Made by a program: the position numbers and the translations under genes. 64,000 nucleotides of DNA, taken from CATQHD01 sp965243165 (GTDB taxonomy: Bacteria; Actinomycetota; Acidimicrobiia; Spongiisociales; Spongiisociaceae). Shown piece by piece: positions 15,939 through 25,434 of this stretch (position 1 is the stretch's first letter; each line of letters opens with the position of its first letter). The stretch covers positions 2,480,001-2,544,000 of the forward strand of contig OZ251535.1 of NCBI GenBank assembly GCA_965243165.1. The letters run 5' to 3'. Under the pieces are notes generated by a model. It did no database searches and was not told the origin of the DNA. It worked only from the letters and a program-made list of their open reading frames with translations.

Positions 15939-18900
15939 CTATCGTTCGATCATGTAGACAGGCGCGTAGCGCAGGCAGTACTCCTGTAACATGATGGTGA
16001 CCGCAGCGGCCCCTTCGCCCACGGTTACATCTTCGACAGAGCACTTGTCCGGATTGATCGTCGTGGTCCCAACCCTTTCCTGCCGGAGGGCGGCCCAGAT
16101 CGCGCCGTTGGTGCTGTCGATGGTTACCGACCAGCCGAACCTCCCGTTCGGGGTCGGCCCTACGTACTGCTCGTTCGAGGAGCCGCTGTTCTCCCAGCCT
16201 TCGGCGGGTTTGGTGAACACGTGCACCGCGCCCAGCCAGTCACCCTGCTGGGCGTAGTGCTGCGACACTGCGATCGTGTTCCCATCGGAGCTCAAATCGG
16301 CGTGGGTGCCGAAAGCGCCGTAGCCCCGCCCCACCGGAACGGTGAGCTTCGCAACCGTGAGATCGGGGTGGTCACCCCAAGGGGCCATATTGTCAAACCA
16401 GCCGCCGCCCGCAACATGCTGGGGTTCCGTCGAGTCTGATTTGGTGTAGACATACACAGCGCCTGCATGCGGCGGGTGCAGCACCCTCTTGAACAGCTCA
16501 CTGGGAATATCCTCATGGCTGATCATCACTGTGGCATCCTCCAATGAGTCCCCCGTCACCGCCACGCTGTTCGCCCAGCGGGACTCGGGCAGCGCCCTGG
16601 CCTCTTGGGCATCACCGTCGGACACACTGGGAGGCATCAATCTGCGCGCTGCTCCTATGTCTGCCCAGTCGCCCGAGTCCGGAAAGAAGAGCAGATCCAC
16701 GAAACCCTTGAACCCTTGAGCCGCAGGAGTTACAGCCTTAACCGGGGAAGCCACAACGATCATCGCATCCTCGTCGACAGCCAGGCACCGGTTGGTATGG
16801 CAGTGATGAGCCGGCACCGGATCGGCGCCGCTGAGTTCTTTGTCACCGCTCGGAGCAGCCGGCCAAGCACCGCCCTCCGGCCTTACATATATGTCCACCC
16901 CGCGCGTGGAGCTGACGGCTATCAGGTTGCCGTCGACCGCCGCCTGCTGTCCGAACCGGGTCCTGCCCGACACCGTGAGCTTCTGAGGGGCGTCGTTGTC
17001 TACCCAGCCGCCGCTGTCCGGCTTCACGAACACATAGGCGGCGTTCTTGCGGGTGGTGACGACGATGGTGTCGCCGCTGATGTCCACCAGCTGGCCGAAG
17101 AACGTATTCGCCGCCCGGTCGGCCTCGGGCATTTCCAGGATGGCGGGAGCGGCGTCGCCGGGACCTTCGTATACGTATACCCGGCCGACCCTGCGGTTGG
17201 AGTTGCCCGCCTCGTACTGGTAGCGGGGCGCCCCCACCACGATCACCCCGCCGTCCGCCGCCGCCGATTCACCGAACCGCTGCAGCAGGTTGTCTGGTGT
17301 TTCTTCGTCCGCCGGGAACGGGAACAATCTATCCCACTCCGGATCGGCGGTGATCCAACTCACCTTCTTCGAATCGGTCTGATACCCGGAAACCGAAACA
17401 TGCTCGGCGTTGTCCTTCAGATCCTTCTCGAAATCAGCCATCACAACAGGGCCGGAAGTAGCGTCGAACTGATCGTTCGAGTCGTATTCGACCAACGACA
17501 CCTTGTTGTCGCCGACCAAGATCAGCCGGTTGTTCTCGGCGTCGTTCACCATCAGACGGCCCCGCGCCGATCCGTCCTTCTCCGGTTCTTCGGCCCAATA
17601 GTGGTAGATCCGCTCGGCCACGATGTCGCCGCTGCGGGCGTCCCATTTGTCCTCATGCCTCTCGTCTGCCGCCCTAGCCGCCGCCAAAGGCACCGAGAGC
17701 TCGGCCTTCACCCGGGCGGTGATCGTCTCGATCCCGCTGTCGGAGGAGTCCCGGTTGTAGGTGAGGGTGGCCACCCCCAGCCTGTTGGTGGTCTTCGTCC
17801 GCGTACTCAGCACCGACCCGCTCAAACCGCGGGTCGGATCCACGTCGCCGGCCCGCGTGCCCCCAGCCCGGTTCAGAGCCGGATCCGCAGGCGCGCCGGT
17901 CAAACGGCTCGCGTCGTAATACTGCAAAGCCACCGGATCGTCGCCTGAAGCAGGCTTGGCGCCGATGCCCGCCGCGTCGTCGGAGGCGAACTCGACCACT
18001 TGGCGCGACACCCCATCGCCGTACTGATCCGTCAACGTAGCCGTAACCGTATTCGCCGCGCCTTGACCCGACTCCGACGCCTCGTGGTACTCCACGGCCT
18101 GCGTCAGCTTCAACACCGACGCCTTAGCCAACGTGTCCTCCCACACCACCGCCGCATCCCCCCGAGGAGGACTCGCAAACGCCATACGCTGCGCCTGCGT
18201 CCGGCCGTCCTCCACACCCACCATCTCCAACGTGGTCTTGTCATCGATCTCGAACGCAGCCGTAAAATCAGCGTGCCGGCCCGCCCACAAATCCAAATCC
18301 AACCACGCCGCATCACCCCGCGTCCCCGACCGCGGATCATTCTGACGGAACGTAAGCTCCACCATCCCCGCCTCATCCGTCGTATACTCACGCGTACCAG
18401 ACGTCGAAGTCGGCGAAGCCCCCTCCGCACCGCTAGCCACCGTCTCCGAAACAGAACCCGAGAACTTCACCCCCTCCAACGCCACCGGCTCACCATCCTC
18501 ATCCACCACCTGAATAGTGAACTTCACCGAAGCCCCAAACTTCGCCGCCGACGCATTCGCAGGCAAATCATCCGACACCATCAACTTCACCCCCGGCTTC
18601 GACACCGCCACCTCCACCGACGGCGCCGACACATCATCCGCGTCGAACACATCACCCACATCACCCGACCACGCCCAAATCGTCGCCGAATCATCCTCCA
18701 AATTCACCGTACCCGACCAATCACCCGAAGGATCAGTCGACTCATCACTAAACACAATCTCACACGCCGACGAATGCGTCTCCGCCTTCACCGAATCACT
18801 CACACAACGCCCATCCTCCCCAAACGCATTACCCGGATCAGTCGAAGAAAACACATCAATCTTCTCATCCGGCAACGCCATCAAATCCGACCCCCGCACC

Positions 18901-19742
18901 GACACCGCCGCATCCACCGACTCACCAGTCGTAACCGCATCCCTCGACACCTGCAACGTCAACCCCACCGGCCGAGCAGCCGTATGCGCCAACATCCGCG
19001 TAATAAACACAGCCATCTGCGCCCGCGTCACCAAACCACCCGGAGAAAACGCATCATCCGACGTACCCCGAGCAACCCCCACCTCGAACATACGCCGAAT
19101 CGCCGAATACTCACCCCGAGTCACCTGATCAATATCACCAAACACCTCATCATCAGGACTCACATCCCCCAACTCGAACACCTCACCCCCAAACGCACCA
19201 GTCCCCACCTGCGCCTTATCCAAAAACGAATCCAACATCTCAGCCATATTCGCCCTCGTCACATTACGCCCCGGATAAAACAACCCCCCAAACCCAGGCA
19301 TAATCCCCAACTTCGCCATCTGCAAAACCGCCGTCCGCGTATCCTCAGACACATCCCCCAAATCCGTCAACTCAACATCAGACGTATCCGCCGGCAACGA
19401 CACCCCCGCCGGAACCGCCGCCCGACTCAAAAACAAAGCCATCTGCCAACGCAACACCGGAGCACCCGGATCATACGTCGTCTCCGTCCGACCCTGCGTC
19501 ACCCCAAAATGACCCAAACAATTCACCGCGTCCTCCGCGAACGAACCCACCACATCCACCAAACCCCTCGACTCCAACGCCGGCCCCACACACGCCGAGA
19601 ACAAAGCCTCCCGATCAGCCTCCCCCGACACCGCCCCCACCGGCCGAACCACCCCCACCGCCAACAACGACCCAACCAAACCCAACACAGCCGCAACAGC
19701 CAACCACGACCGCCGCCGCACACCACCCGAACTCGAAGACAT
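15939..19742 (-). CDS. SLH-anchored surface protein with Ig-like and FG-GAP-like repeats
   Basis: 1267 residues from ATG 19742, fixed by a perfect ribosome site (aaaggagg). A signal peptide (RRRSWLAVAAVLGLVGSLLAVGV) is followed by about three S-layer homology repeats to residue 280 (motifs such as VTRANMAEML, VTRAQMAVFI, GVARGTSDDAFSPGG). Next are Ig-like/invasin-type segments (to about 700), then FG-GAP-like beta-propeller repeats (FGESAAADGGVIVVGAP, RVYVYEGP). It is probably a cell-surface or S-layer protein. The coding strand is C-poor and G/T-rich from the start to about 17950, then switches to normal high-C composition, an abrupt change inside the gene. Its promoter contains a 15-G tract. 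Confidence 0.85.
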   Translation of the reverse strand: MSSSSGGVRRRSWLAVAAVLGLVGSLLAVGVVRPVGAVSGEADREALFSACVGPALESRGLVDVVGSFAEDAVNCLGHFGVTQGRTETTYDPGAPVLRWQMALFLSRAAVPAGVSLPADTSDVELTDLGDVSEDTRTAVLQMAKLGIMPGFGGLFYPGRNVTRANMAEMLDSFLDKAQVGTGAFGGEVFELGDVSPDDEVFGDIDQVTRGEYSAIRRMFEVGVARGTSDDAFSPGGLVTRAQMAVFITRMLAHTAARPVGLTLQVSRDAVTTGESVDAAVSVRGSDLMALPDEKIDVFSSTDPGNAFGEDGRCVSDSVKAETHSSACEIVFSDESTDPSGDWSGTVNLEDDSATIWAWSGDVGDVFDADDVSAPSVEVAVSKPGVKLMVSDDLPANASAAKFGASVKFTIQVVDEDGEPVALEGVKFSGSVSETVASGAEGASPTSTSGTREYTTDEAGMVELTFRQNDPRSGTRGDAAWLDLDLWAGRHADFTAAFEIDDKTTLEMVGVEDGRTQAQRMAFASPPRGDAAVVWEDTLAKASVLKLTQAVEYHEASESGQGAANTVTATLTDQYGDGVSRQVVEFASDDAAGIGAKPASGDDPVALQYYDASRLTGAPADPALNRAGGTRAGDVDPTRGLSGSVLSTRTKTTNRLGVATLTYNRDSSDSGIETITARVKAELSVPLAAARAADERHEDKWDARSGDIVAERIYHYWAEEPEKDGSARGRLMVNDAENNRLILVGDNKVSLVEYDSNDQFDATSGPVVMADFEKDLKDNAEHVSVSGYQTDSKKVSWITADPEWDRLFPFPADEETPDNLLQRFGESAAADGGVIVVGAPRYQYEAGNSNRRVGRVYVYEGPGDAAPAILEMPEADRAANTFFGQLVDISGDTIVVTTRKNAAYVFVKPDSGGWVDNDAPQKLTVSGRTRFGQQAAVDGNLIAVSSTRGVDIYVRPEGGAWPAAPSGDKELSGADPVPAHHCHTNRCLAVDEDAMIVVASPVKAVTPAAQGFKGFVDLLFFPDSGDWADIGAARRLMPPSVSDGDAQEARALPESRWANSVAVTGDSLEDATVMISHEDIPSELFKRVLHPPHAGAVYVYTKSDSTEPQHVAGGGWFDNMAPWGDHPDLTVAKLTVPVGRGYGAFGTHADLSSDGNTIAVSQHYAQQGDWLGAVHVFTKPAEGWENSGSSNEQYVGPTPNGRFGWSVTIDSTNGAIWAALRQERVGTTTINPDKCSVEDVTVGEGAAAVTIMLQEYCLRYAPVYMIER

Positions 19743-19811
19743 CGCGAACTTCCTCCTTTCACTGGCCTTGCCGGAACGCCGAACCAGACCACAACAGCTA
19801 TGGGCCTCCAT

Positions 19812-19842
19812 ATTATCAGCTACCCCCCCCCCCCCCCGTCAA
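19812..19842 (-). promoter_or_regulatory. Promoter with 15-G spacer tract (candidate phase-variable)
   Basis: On the minus strand a -35-like TTGACG (19842-19837) and a -10-like GATAAT (19817-19812) flank a spacer of 19 bases, of which 14 are part of a run of 15 G (19823-19837 as C on the plus strand). A start about 60 bases before ATG 19742 would follow. Tract slippage would change spacer length and promoter strength, as known for Neisseria porA. Confidence 0.6.
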
Positions 19843-20232
19843 ATTATGGCCTGAGCGCAACGAAATCCCAGGTCAGGCGGCTCTACGCAACGGCAGACCG
19901 TCCCGCCGGCCCTGCCCACAGGTGTCAGAGGCGGCGGTAACTTGTTGCCGGTGGACAACCGGACATCTGGATCCTGCCGTCAGCCGCCTCGACCACGCGT
20001 CGTTCGGGGCCGCGCCCGACCCGACCCTCGAAGCCCGGCAGAGACGGCGCCGCCTGCTGAAGTCAACCCCGACCCGCATGCCCGAGCACTGCCAACCGGC
20101 CCTCCAACCGGGCCCGGGGGCGGCCGGCGGGTTCGTCGACGCCGACCGGCCGGCCTGGCCTTCGTGCGCAACGCCGCCGCCGGGGGTCAACCCGGTGCTC
20201 CGCTCGCGGGAGGCCTCCTTCCTATACAGAGC

Positions 20233-20325
20233 GGGCTGAAGCACGAACACCCGCCGCGAGCTCCGCGGAGGGCGGCGGTCAGGACGGCATCCCGCTCGAT
20301 CCGGCCCTTCGGCCCGGAGGCGGCC
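20233..20325. repeat. Structured intergenic repeat, copy 1
   Basis: About 93 bases closely similar to 41998-42092, starting gggctgaagcac and containing complementary arms CCGCCGC/GCGGCGG. On the minus strand it lies just after the phosphomannomutase stop, so it may act as a terminator or be a small mobile repeat. Confidence 0.65.
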
Positions 20326-20343
20326 CCATACCCCCGGCTCGGC

Positions 20344-21750
20344 TCAGCGAAAGCGGGCGATCAGGCCCTTCACTTCGTCGACGAGGCCGTCCACTGCGTC
20401 CGGGGAGGGGGCTTCGGCGTTCAGCCGGAGGAGGGGTTCGGTGTTGCTGGGCCGGAGGTTGAACCAGCGGTCGCCCAGGTCCACGGTGAGGCCGTCCAAG
20501 CGGTCCTGGGGCCATCCGGCGTAGGCCTCCGCCGCGGCTTCGACCACCGCCCCGGGGTCGCCGACCTCGGTGTTGATCTCGCCCGACAGGGCGTAGGGTT
20601 CGTAACCCCGCCGCAGCTCCGACAGGGGTGCCCCCGCCTCGGTGAGGGCGGTGAGCAGCACCAGCATGGCCAGCATTCCGCTGTCCGCCCCGTAGTTGTC
20701 CCGAAAGTAGTAATGGCCGGAGTGCTCGCCGCCGAACACGGCCCCGGTCTCGGCCATCACCGCCTTGATGAACGAATGGCCCACCCTGGTGCGCACCGGT
20801 TCCCCCCCGGCGGCCCGGACGGTTTCGGCCACCGCCCGGGAGCAGATCAGGTTGTGGACGATGCGGGCGCCGGGGCGCCTCGCCAGGAACCAGGCCGAGA
20901 CGGCGGCGGCGGCGGTGCTCCCCGGCAGCGGAACCCCGGCCTCGTCCACGAACACCGCCCGGTCGGCGTCGCCGTCGAAGGCCACCCCCAGGTCCGCCCC
21001 TTCCGAGCGCACCAGCTCCTGAAGTTCCACCAGATTGGCCGGGTCGAGCGGATCGGCGGGGTGGTTGGGGAAAGACCCGTCCGGCGTCAGGTGCAGCCCC
21101 GACAGCCGGGCGTCCAACCGCTCGAACAGCCCGCCGACCACCAGCCCCGCCATGCCGTTGCCGCCGTCCACCGCCGTGTGCAGCGGCCCTACGCCGGCGG
21201 GGTCGACCACCCGCAGCAGATGGTCCAGGTAGCCCTCCGCCGCATCGAACGCCGTCACCCGGCCGCGCCTCCGGGGGGAGGGCGCCGCGTCCGCGCGGCG
21301 GGCGTACTCGCGGATCTCCTCCAGCCCCGACCCCATGCCGATGGGGGCGGCCCCGGGCCCGCACAGCTTGAAGCCGTTGTATTCGGCGGGGTTGTGGGAG
21401 GCGGTGACCACGGCCCCCGGCGTCCGATGCCGGCCCGAGTAGTAGTAGACGACCTCGGTGGGGGCTGGGCCGAGGTCGACCACGTCCATCCCCTGGGAGG
21501 CCGCCCCTTCGGTGAAGGCCTCGGCCAGCGCCGGAGACGACGCCCGGCAGTCGCGGCCCAGGGCCGCCGCCGGGGCGTCCACGTAACGGGCGAATCCGGC
21601 CCCTATCCGCTCCGCCAGCTCCTCGTCCAGCTCTCCGGGCACCGCCCGGCCCCGCACGTCGTAGGCCTTGAAGACCTCGTCCAACGCCGAAGGCGGGCCG
21701 GCCCCGGCCCCATCCGCAGGAGGGCCGCCGCCCGCCCTATCTACAATCAC
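20344..21750 (-). CDS. manB: Phosphomannomutase / phosphoglucomutase
   Basis: About 468 residues from GTG 21750; the start is uncertain because no clear ribosome site is seen, and a TTG shortly before DEVFKAYDVRG is an alternative. Four family motifs are present in order: the phosphoserine loop TASHNP (S118), the metal loop DGDADR, the sugar loop GGEHSGHYYF, and the phosphate-binding RPSNTEP near the C-terminus. It interconverts hexose-6-phosphate and hexose-1-phosphate for GDP-mannose and cell-surface glycans. It is divergent from a family 2 glycosyltransferase and near cofD/cofE, a common actinobacterial neighbourhood. Confidence 0.9.
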   Translation of the reverse strand: MIVDRAGGGPPADGAGAGPPSALDEVFKAYDVRGRAVPGELDEELAERIGAGFARYVDAPAAALGRDCRASSPALAEAFTEGAASQGMDVVDLGPAPTEVVYYYSGRHRTPGAVVTASHNPAEYNGFKLCGPGAAPIGMGSGLEEIREYARRADAAPSPRRRGRVTAFDAAEGYLDHLLRVVDPAGVGPLHTAVDGGNGMAGLVVGGLFERLDARLSGLHLTPDGSFPNHPADPLDPANLVELQELVRSEGADLGVAFDGDADRAVFVDEAGVPLPGSTAAAAVSAWFLARRPGARIVHNLICSRAVAETVRAAGGEPVRTRVGHSFIKAVMAETGAVFGGEHSGHYYFRDNYGADSGMLAMLVLLTALTEAGAPLSELRRGYEPYALSGEINTEVGDPGAVVEAAAEAYAGWPQDRLDGLTVDLGDRWFNLRPSNTEPLLRLNAEAPSPDAVDGLVDEVKGLIARFR

Positions 21751-21790
21751 GGGATCACCGCACCGCCGGCCACAGGGACACGGTACACCT

Positions 21791-22564
21791 ATGACCGACC
21801 TTTCCTTCATCATCGTCATCCCCGTGCACAACGAAGCCGGCTTCATGGGACCAGCCCTGGAGATGATCCACAGCCAGCTGAGCGCGGTCACCGGCGGCTA
21901 CCGCATCATCCTGGTGGAGAACGGCTCCACCGACCGCACCCACCCCGAAGCGGTCCGCCTGGCCGAAGCCGACCGCCGCCTGGAGGTGATCCGCCTGCCG
22001 CAGGCCGACTACGGGCTGGCCGTCCGGGCGGGCATGGAGCAGGCCGCCGCGCAGGCCGCCGGAGGCGGGCGGGCGGCGGACCGAACCTGGGTGGTGCTGT
22101 TCGACATCGACTACTTCTCCGGGCCTTTCGTGGGGCAGGTCATCGAGCTGGCAGACCGGGCCGACGCGGTGATCGGCTCCAAGCTGGCCCCCGGCGCCCG
22201 CGACGACCGGCCCCCGCTCCGCCGTCTGGCCACCAGGGTGTTCAACCTGCTGCTCCGCCTCATGACCGGGTCCCGGCTGAGCGACACCCACGGCATAAAG
22301 GCCGTCCGGATCGAGGCCTTCCGTCCGCTGCTCCCGTCGGTCTCCGCCGGCGCCGACCTGTTCGACACGGAGCTGATGCTGAGGGCAGAGCGCGCCGGCC
22401 GCCGGATCATCGAGGTGCCGATGGCCGTGGAGGAGCTGCGCGCAGCCCGCTCTTCTATCCTTCGCCGGGTCCCCCGCACCCTACGCGGGCTGGCCGCCCT
22501 CCGCCGCCGCCTGCGCGCCCTGCCGCCGCCAGAAGGCCCCGGCCAACCCCGCCCAGAGGGCTAG
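21791..22564 (+). CDS. Family 2 glycosyltransferase
   Basis: 257 residues from ATG 21791. GT-A fold signs: IIVIPVHNEAGFM at the N-terminus, VENGSTDRT, and a DIDYF acidic motif in the DxD position. The C-terminal region is basic and Arg-rich. It resembles dolichol/polyprenyl-phosphate sugar transferases (DPM1-like), with no C-terminal membrane segments. The last 84 bases overlap antisense with the 3' end of the following membrane protein gene, so both genes share coding sequence at their ends. Confidence 0.82.
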   Translation: MTDLSFIIVIPVHNEAGFMGPALEMIHSQLSAVTGGYRIILVENGSTDRTHPEAVRLAEADRRLEVIRLPQADYGLAVRAGMEQAAAQAAGGGRAADRTWVVLFDIDYFSGPFVGQVIELADRADAVIGSKLAPGARDDRPPLRRLATRVFNLLLRLMTGSRLSDTHGIKAVRIEAFRPLLPSVSAGADLFDTELMLRAERAGRRIIEVPMAVEELRAARSSILRRVPRTLRGLAALRRRLRALPPPEGPGQPRPEG

Positions 22565-24949
22565 GAGGGCCGCCGCCAGGAAGCTCGACCAAGCCCCGAC
22601 ATCCTCCACCCAGGTGTTCTCGAACCGCAGCTCCACCCGCTCCTGGGTGGGGACCACCACCATGAAAGACGGCGCCGCCCGCCACGGCCCCTCCGCCCCC
22701 GAAGCCCTCCAGTTGGGGAAATAGGAGACCTTGATCATGTGCGGGACACCCACCGCCGAGGTGTTGAACGCGATGCGGTGGTCCTCCAGCACCACGCCCC
22801 ACACCCGGCCTTCCTCCCCGATCGGCTCGGTCCGGCCCGCCGAGGACAAGGCGCTCGCGTCGGCCGCGGCATCATCGCCGGTCAGCCCGGGAGCGATGCG
22901 CTGCCACTCCGCCGGTCCGCCCGCCGTTACCCATTGATCCAGCATCTCCAGATCCTCGTACCATGCGAGCGCCGCTTCGAAGAAGCCGGGGGCTTCGTCC
23001 TCTGTGAAGATGGCCGCCAGGGAACCGAGCACCCCGCCTCCGCGCTCTTCGAACACCCAGGGCCGGTTGACCGCTATGTCCACCAAGGAGCTCTCCGGCA
23101 GGGAGTAGACGGTGAACGGCGCCGGTTCCGCCGCGCGCTCGAAGGCCGGATGCCGGTCCGCGCGCTCCCGAGCGGTGTCGGTGAAAGCCACGTAATAGGA
23201 CACGTTGAACAGCTCCATGTGCCGCGCGCCCCGCTCGTAGTCGCCGTTGTGGTATTTCAAGCCCGAAATCGGATTGGAAGGCTCGGTGCTCAGCTCCGCC
23301 GCGTTCAGGAAATGGAAGGGGGTGGTGATCGAAGACTCGAAATACAGCCCCTCCATGGAAGGGTGCGTCCCGCTGGTCCAATAAGGGAACAGCATGGGGG
23401 ACATCGGGGTGCCGTACCGGTTCAGATCCTTGTTGGCCTCCCATTGGACGCGGCCCGGAGGCAGCTCGGACACCGCCGCCATCAGATTCCGGTACTCCGG
23501 CCACGTCTGCTTGGCCTCGTACCCCTGGTAGTTCCAGTTGGCCCAGCCGGACGTGTAGTTCTCGCCGGTGACAGAGCCTACGAAAGCGGGGGTGATCAGC
23601 AGGATCACCGCCGCAAACGGAACCACCGCCCCCACCCGGGGGGGCGGCCTCCGGCCCAGCTGCAGTATCACCAGGGCGGCCGCCGCCAGGATCAGCAGAT
23701 CCGACCCCGAAATCCGGTCGACCAATACCCCCGCCCCCATCGAAGCCCATCCCCCGCGCACGTCGGCTAAGAACACCACCGCCAGGGCGGCCGCCGCGAC
23801 CCCGCCCCGGGTCCACCAGGAAGAAACCCGGGCGGGCAGCCGCCGCACCGCCGCCGCCGCCAACAGGCCGGCCCCGATCCCGGCGAAGAGGTACATGCCG
23901 AAGAACCAGTGGGGCAGCACCCGTCCGTTCCACAGCTTGGCGCCCTGGCCCAACAGGAAGAAGGCCGGCAGGGGGATCAGCGTCAGGGCGGCGAAGGGGA
24001 AGGCCCGCCCGGCGGTTTTCCGCAGGGCCGCCGCCATCCCCCCCGCCCCCAGGGCGGCTATCGGCCAGAACTCGACCGGAAACAGCTCGTCGTACCCCGC
24101 GAGGGGGTGCCAGTTCATGTCGGTGGTGTAACGCAGCCGGACGACCAGGGGCAGAGCCCAGAAGGCCGACAGGGCGAACCCGAACAGCCATGTCGCCGCC
24201 GGCGTCCACCATCCTTGCCGCCCCGACGCATAACGCCAGATCACCAAGAAAAGCGACGCGGCCACCGCCGCGATGGTGGGGATGACGTGGCAGAGGGCGG
24301 TGGCCGCCAGCGCCGCCGCCGCCCACGGTAAGTACCGGCGGTCGTCGTACACCGCCCGCAGCAGCAGCCCCAGATAGACGAGCAGGAGGGCGAACGACCA
24401 TGAATAGGCGAACTCCCCCGCCAGGCTGGAGGCGATGGTCCCGCCGAAGATGTTGGGGGTGGGGGTCTCCATGAAGGCGTAGGCGCCTCCGGCGGCGGCG
24501 GCGGCCGCCGCCGCCGGGCGGCTGAAACCCATGGAGCGGACCAGGAAATAAGAGGCGGGGGCCAAGGCGGCCAGCCCCATGACCGACACCAGTTTGAAAG
24601 CCGCGCCGTAGGGGAGCAGGAAGTCGAGGCCGACGATCACCAGGGACGGCAACGGGAAGTAGAAATAGAAGACCGGGAACCCGGCGAACCAATAGTTCGA
24701 CCACCCGATGACCCGCCCGCCGGGCAGCAGCACGTCCCGCAGGTAGGCGGGGCCGAGCACGTGGGCGCCCATGTCCCCTCCGGTGGGGGTGTTGGCCGCC
24801 AGGATCACGTGCGGCGCCATGGCCGCCAAGATCAGGAGCGAGACCGCCGTCACCGCCGCCGCCGAGCAGCGGAAGCTCCAGCCGTCGGGGGGGGTAGGAC
24901 GGAAGCGGCCTTCCCGGTCGGCTCGGGCTGTTTTCATGCGGATGATCAT
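22481..24949 (-). CDS. Large polytopic membrane protein (GT-C / PTPS-related-like)
   Basis: 822 residues with about twelve hydrophobic segments in the first two thirds, an early periplasmic loop NTPTGGDMGAHV, and a soluble C-terminal domain followed by a last membrane helix. The arrangement, with an acidic residue in the first large loop, resembles GT-C-type glycosyltransferases and the PF10131 'PTPS-related' membrane domain; I would not assign a substrate. ATG 24937 is an alternative start. It lies in a minus-strand run with a thioredoxin-like protein, DUF5719 and a glycosyltransferase. Its 3' end overlaps the glycosyltransferase gene on the other strand. Confidence 0.75.
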   Translation of the reverse strand: MIIRMKTARADREGRFRPTPPDGWSFRCSAAAVTAVSLLILAAMAPHVILAANTPTGGDMGAHVLGPAYLRDVLLPGGRVIGWSNYWFAGFPVFYFYFPLPSLVIVGLDFLLPYGAAFKLVSVMGLAALAPASYFLVRSMGFSRPAAAAAAAAGGAYAFMETPTPNIFGGTIASSLAGEFAYSWSFALLLVYLGLLLRAVYDDRRYLPWAAAALAATALCHVIPTIAAVAASLFLVIWRYASGRQGWWTPAATWLFGFALSAFWALPLVVRLRYTTDMNWHPLAGYDELFPVEFWPIAALGAGGMAAALRKTAGRAFPFAALTLIPLPAFFLLGQGAKLWNGRVLPHWFFGMYLFAGIGAGLLAAAAVRRLPARVSSWWTRGGVAAAALAVVFLADVRGGWASMGAGVLVDRISGSDLLILAAAALVILQLGRRPPPRVGAVVPFAAVILLITPAFVGSVTGENYTSGWANWNYQGYEAKQTWPEYRNLMAAVSELPPGRVQWEANKDLNRYGTPMSPMLFPYWTSGTHPSMEGLYFESSITTPFHFLNAAELSTEPSNPISGLKYHNGDYERGARHMELFNVSYYVAFTDTARERADRHPAFERAAEPAPFTVYSLPESSLVDIAVNRPWVFEERGGGVLGSLAAIFTEDEAPGFFEAALAWYEDLEMLDQWVTAGGPAEWQRIAPGLTGDDAAADASALSSAGRTEPIGEEGRVWGVVLEDHRIAFNTSAVGVPHMIKVSYFPNWRASGAEGPWRAAPSFMVVVPTQERVELRFENTWVEDVGAWSSFLAAALLALWAGLAGAFWRRQGAQAAAEGGQPA

Positions 24950-25027
24950 CAGGAAGGGCGCCTCATGTTCATGGAGGGTCGGCGGACGGGTTGACCCTGA
25001 TGATCATATCCGCCCCAACCCCGGTAA

Positions 25028-25043
25028 TTCACCATCCGGTGAA
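25028..25043. terminator. Small perfect hairpin
   Basis: TTCACC-ATCC-GGTGAA lies between the thioredoxin-like gene stop and the membrane protein start; it could be a weak terminator. Confidence 0.3.
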
Positions 25044-25053
25044 AGCCGCCGGC

Positions 25054-25434
25054 TCATCGGCCCATCCTCCGCACCGCCCGCCGGAGGGCGGCCGGCCGGG
25101 GCGCCCCGGAGAACGAACCCGCCTCCCGCCCGGCGGCGTCCACCACCGCCCCCCTCGGTATTCCCTCCACCCCCAGATCGGTGAACAGATAGGGGTGCTC
25201 CTCCCAGGTCAGCTCGGTGAAGCCCCCCTCCCCCAGCACCTGCCGGTAGACCGTCCGCGCCTCCCCGCACATGTCGCAGGCGGAAGCGGTGAACAGGTAC
25301 ACCCCCGGACCTTCCAGATTGCCCTCCACCCGCAGGGGCGGCGGCCGGCGCCGGGGCCTGAAGCGGGCCGCCGCCGCCCCGGCCAGCACGGCCAGCGCCA
25401 CCGCCGCCGGCCGCAGCCAGTCCTCAACGTCCAA
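25054..25434 (-). CDS. Membrane-anchored thioredoxin-like protein
   Basis: 126 residues from a TTG start that overlaps the stop of the DUF5719 gene. One N-terminal membrane helix (AAVALAVLAGAAAA) and a basic stretch precede a thioredoxin-like domain with YLFTASACDMCGEA, a C-x-x-C redox pair, and a VEGIPRGAVVD segment with the cis-Pro expected opposite the active site. It probably acts at the outer face of the membrane in thiol transfer. It is translationally linked to the DUF5719 and glycosyltransferase genes. Confidence 0.75.
   Translation of the reverse strand: MDVEDWLRPAAVALAVLAGAAAARFRPRRRPPPLRVEGNLEGPGVYLFTASACDMCGEARTVYRQVLGEGGFTELTWEEHPYLFTDLGVEGIPRGAVVDAAGREAGSFSGAPRPAALRRAVRRMGR

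Larger units (their letters stand above)
19743..20343. other. Intergenic region, about 600 bases
   Basis: Holds the SLH-gene promoter and poly-C/G tract (19812-19842) and the structured repeat copy (20233-20325). In the remaining 390 bases or so I see no convincing gene; the open frames lack family features. Confidence 0.6.

Noticed and set aside
18000..19940. A 646-codon plus-strand open frame rich in Arg/His/Pro
   Set aside because: Shadow of the C-poor half of the SLH gene; no family features or start signals.
19942..22665. A 907-codon plus-strand open frame
   Set aside because: Antisense to phosphomannomutase, which has all four catalytic motifs; the product is Gly/Arg/Pro-rich noise typical of high-G+C shadows.
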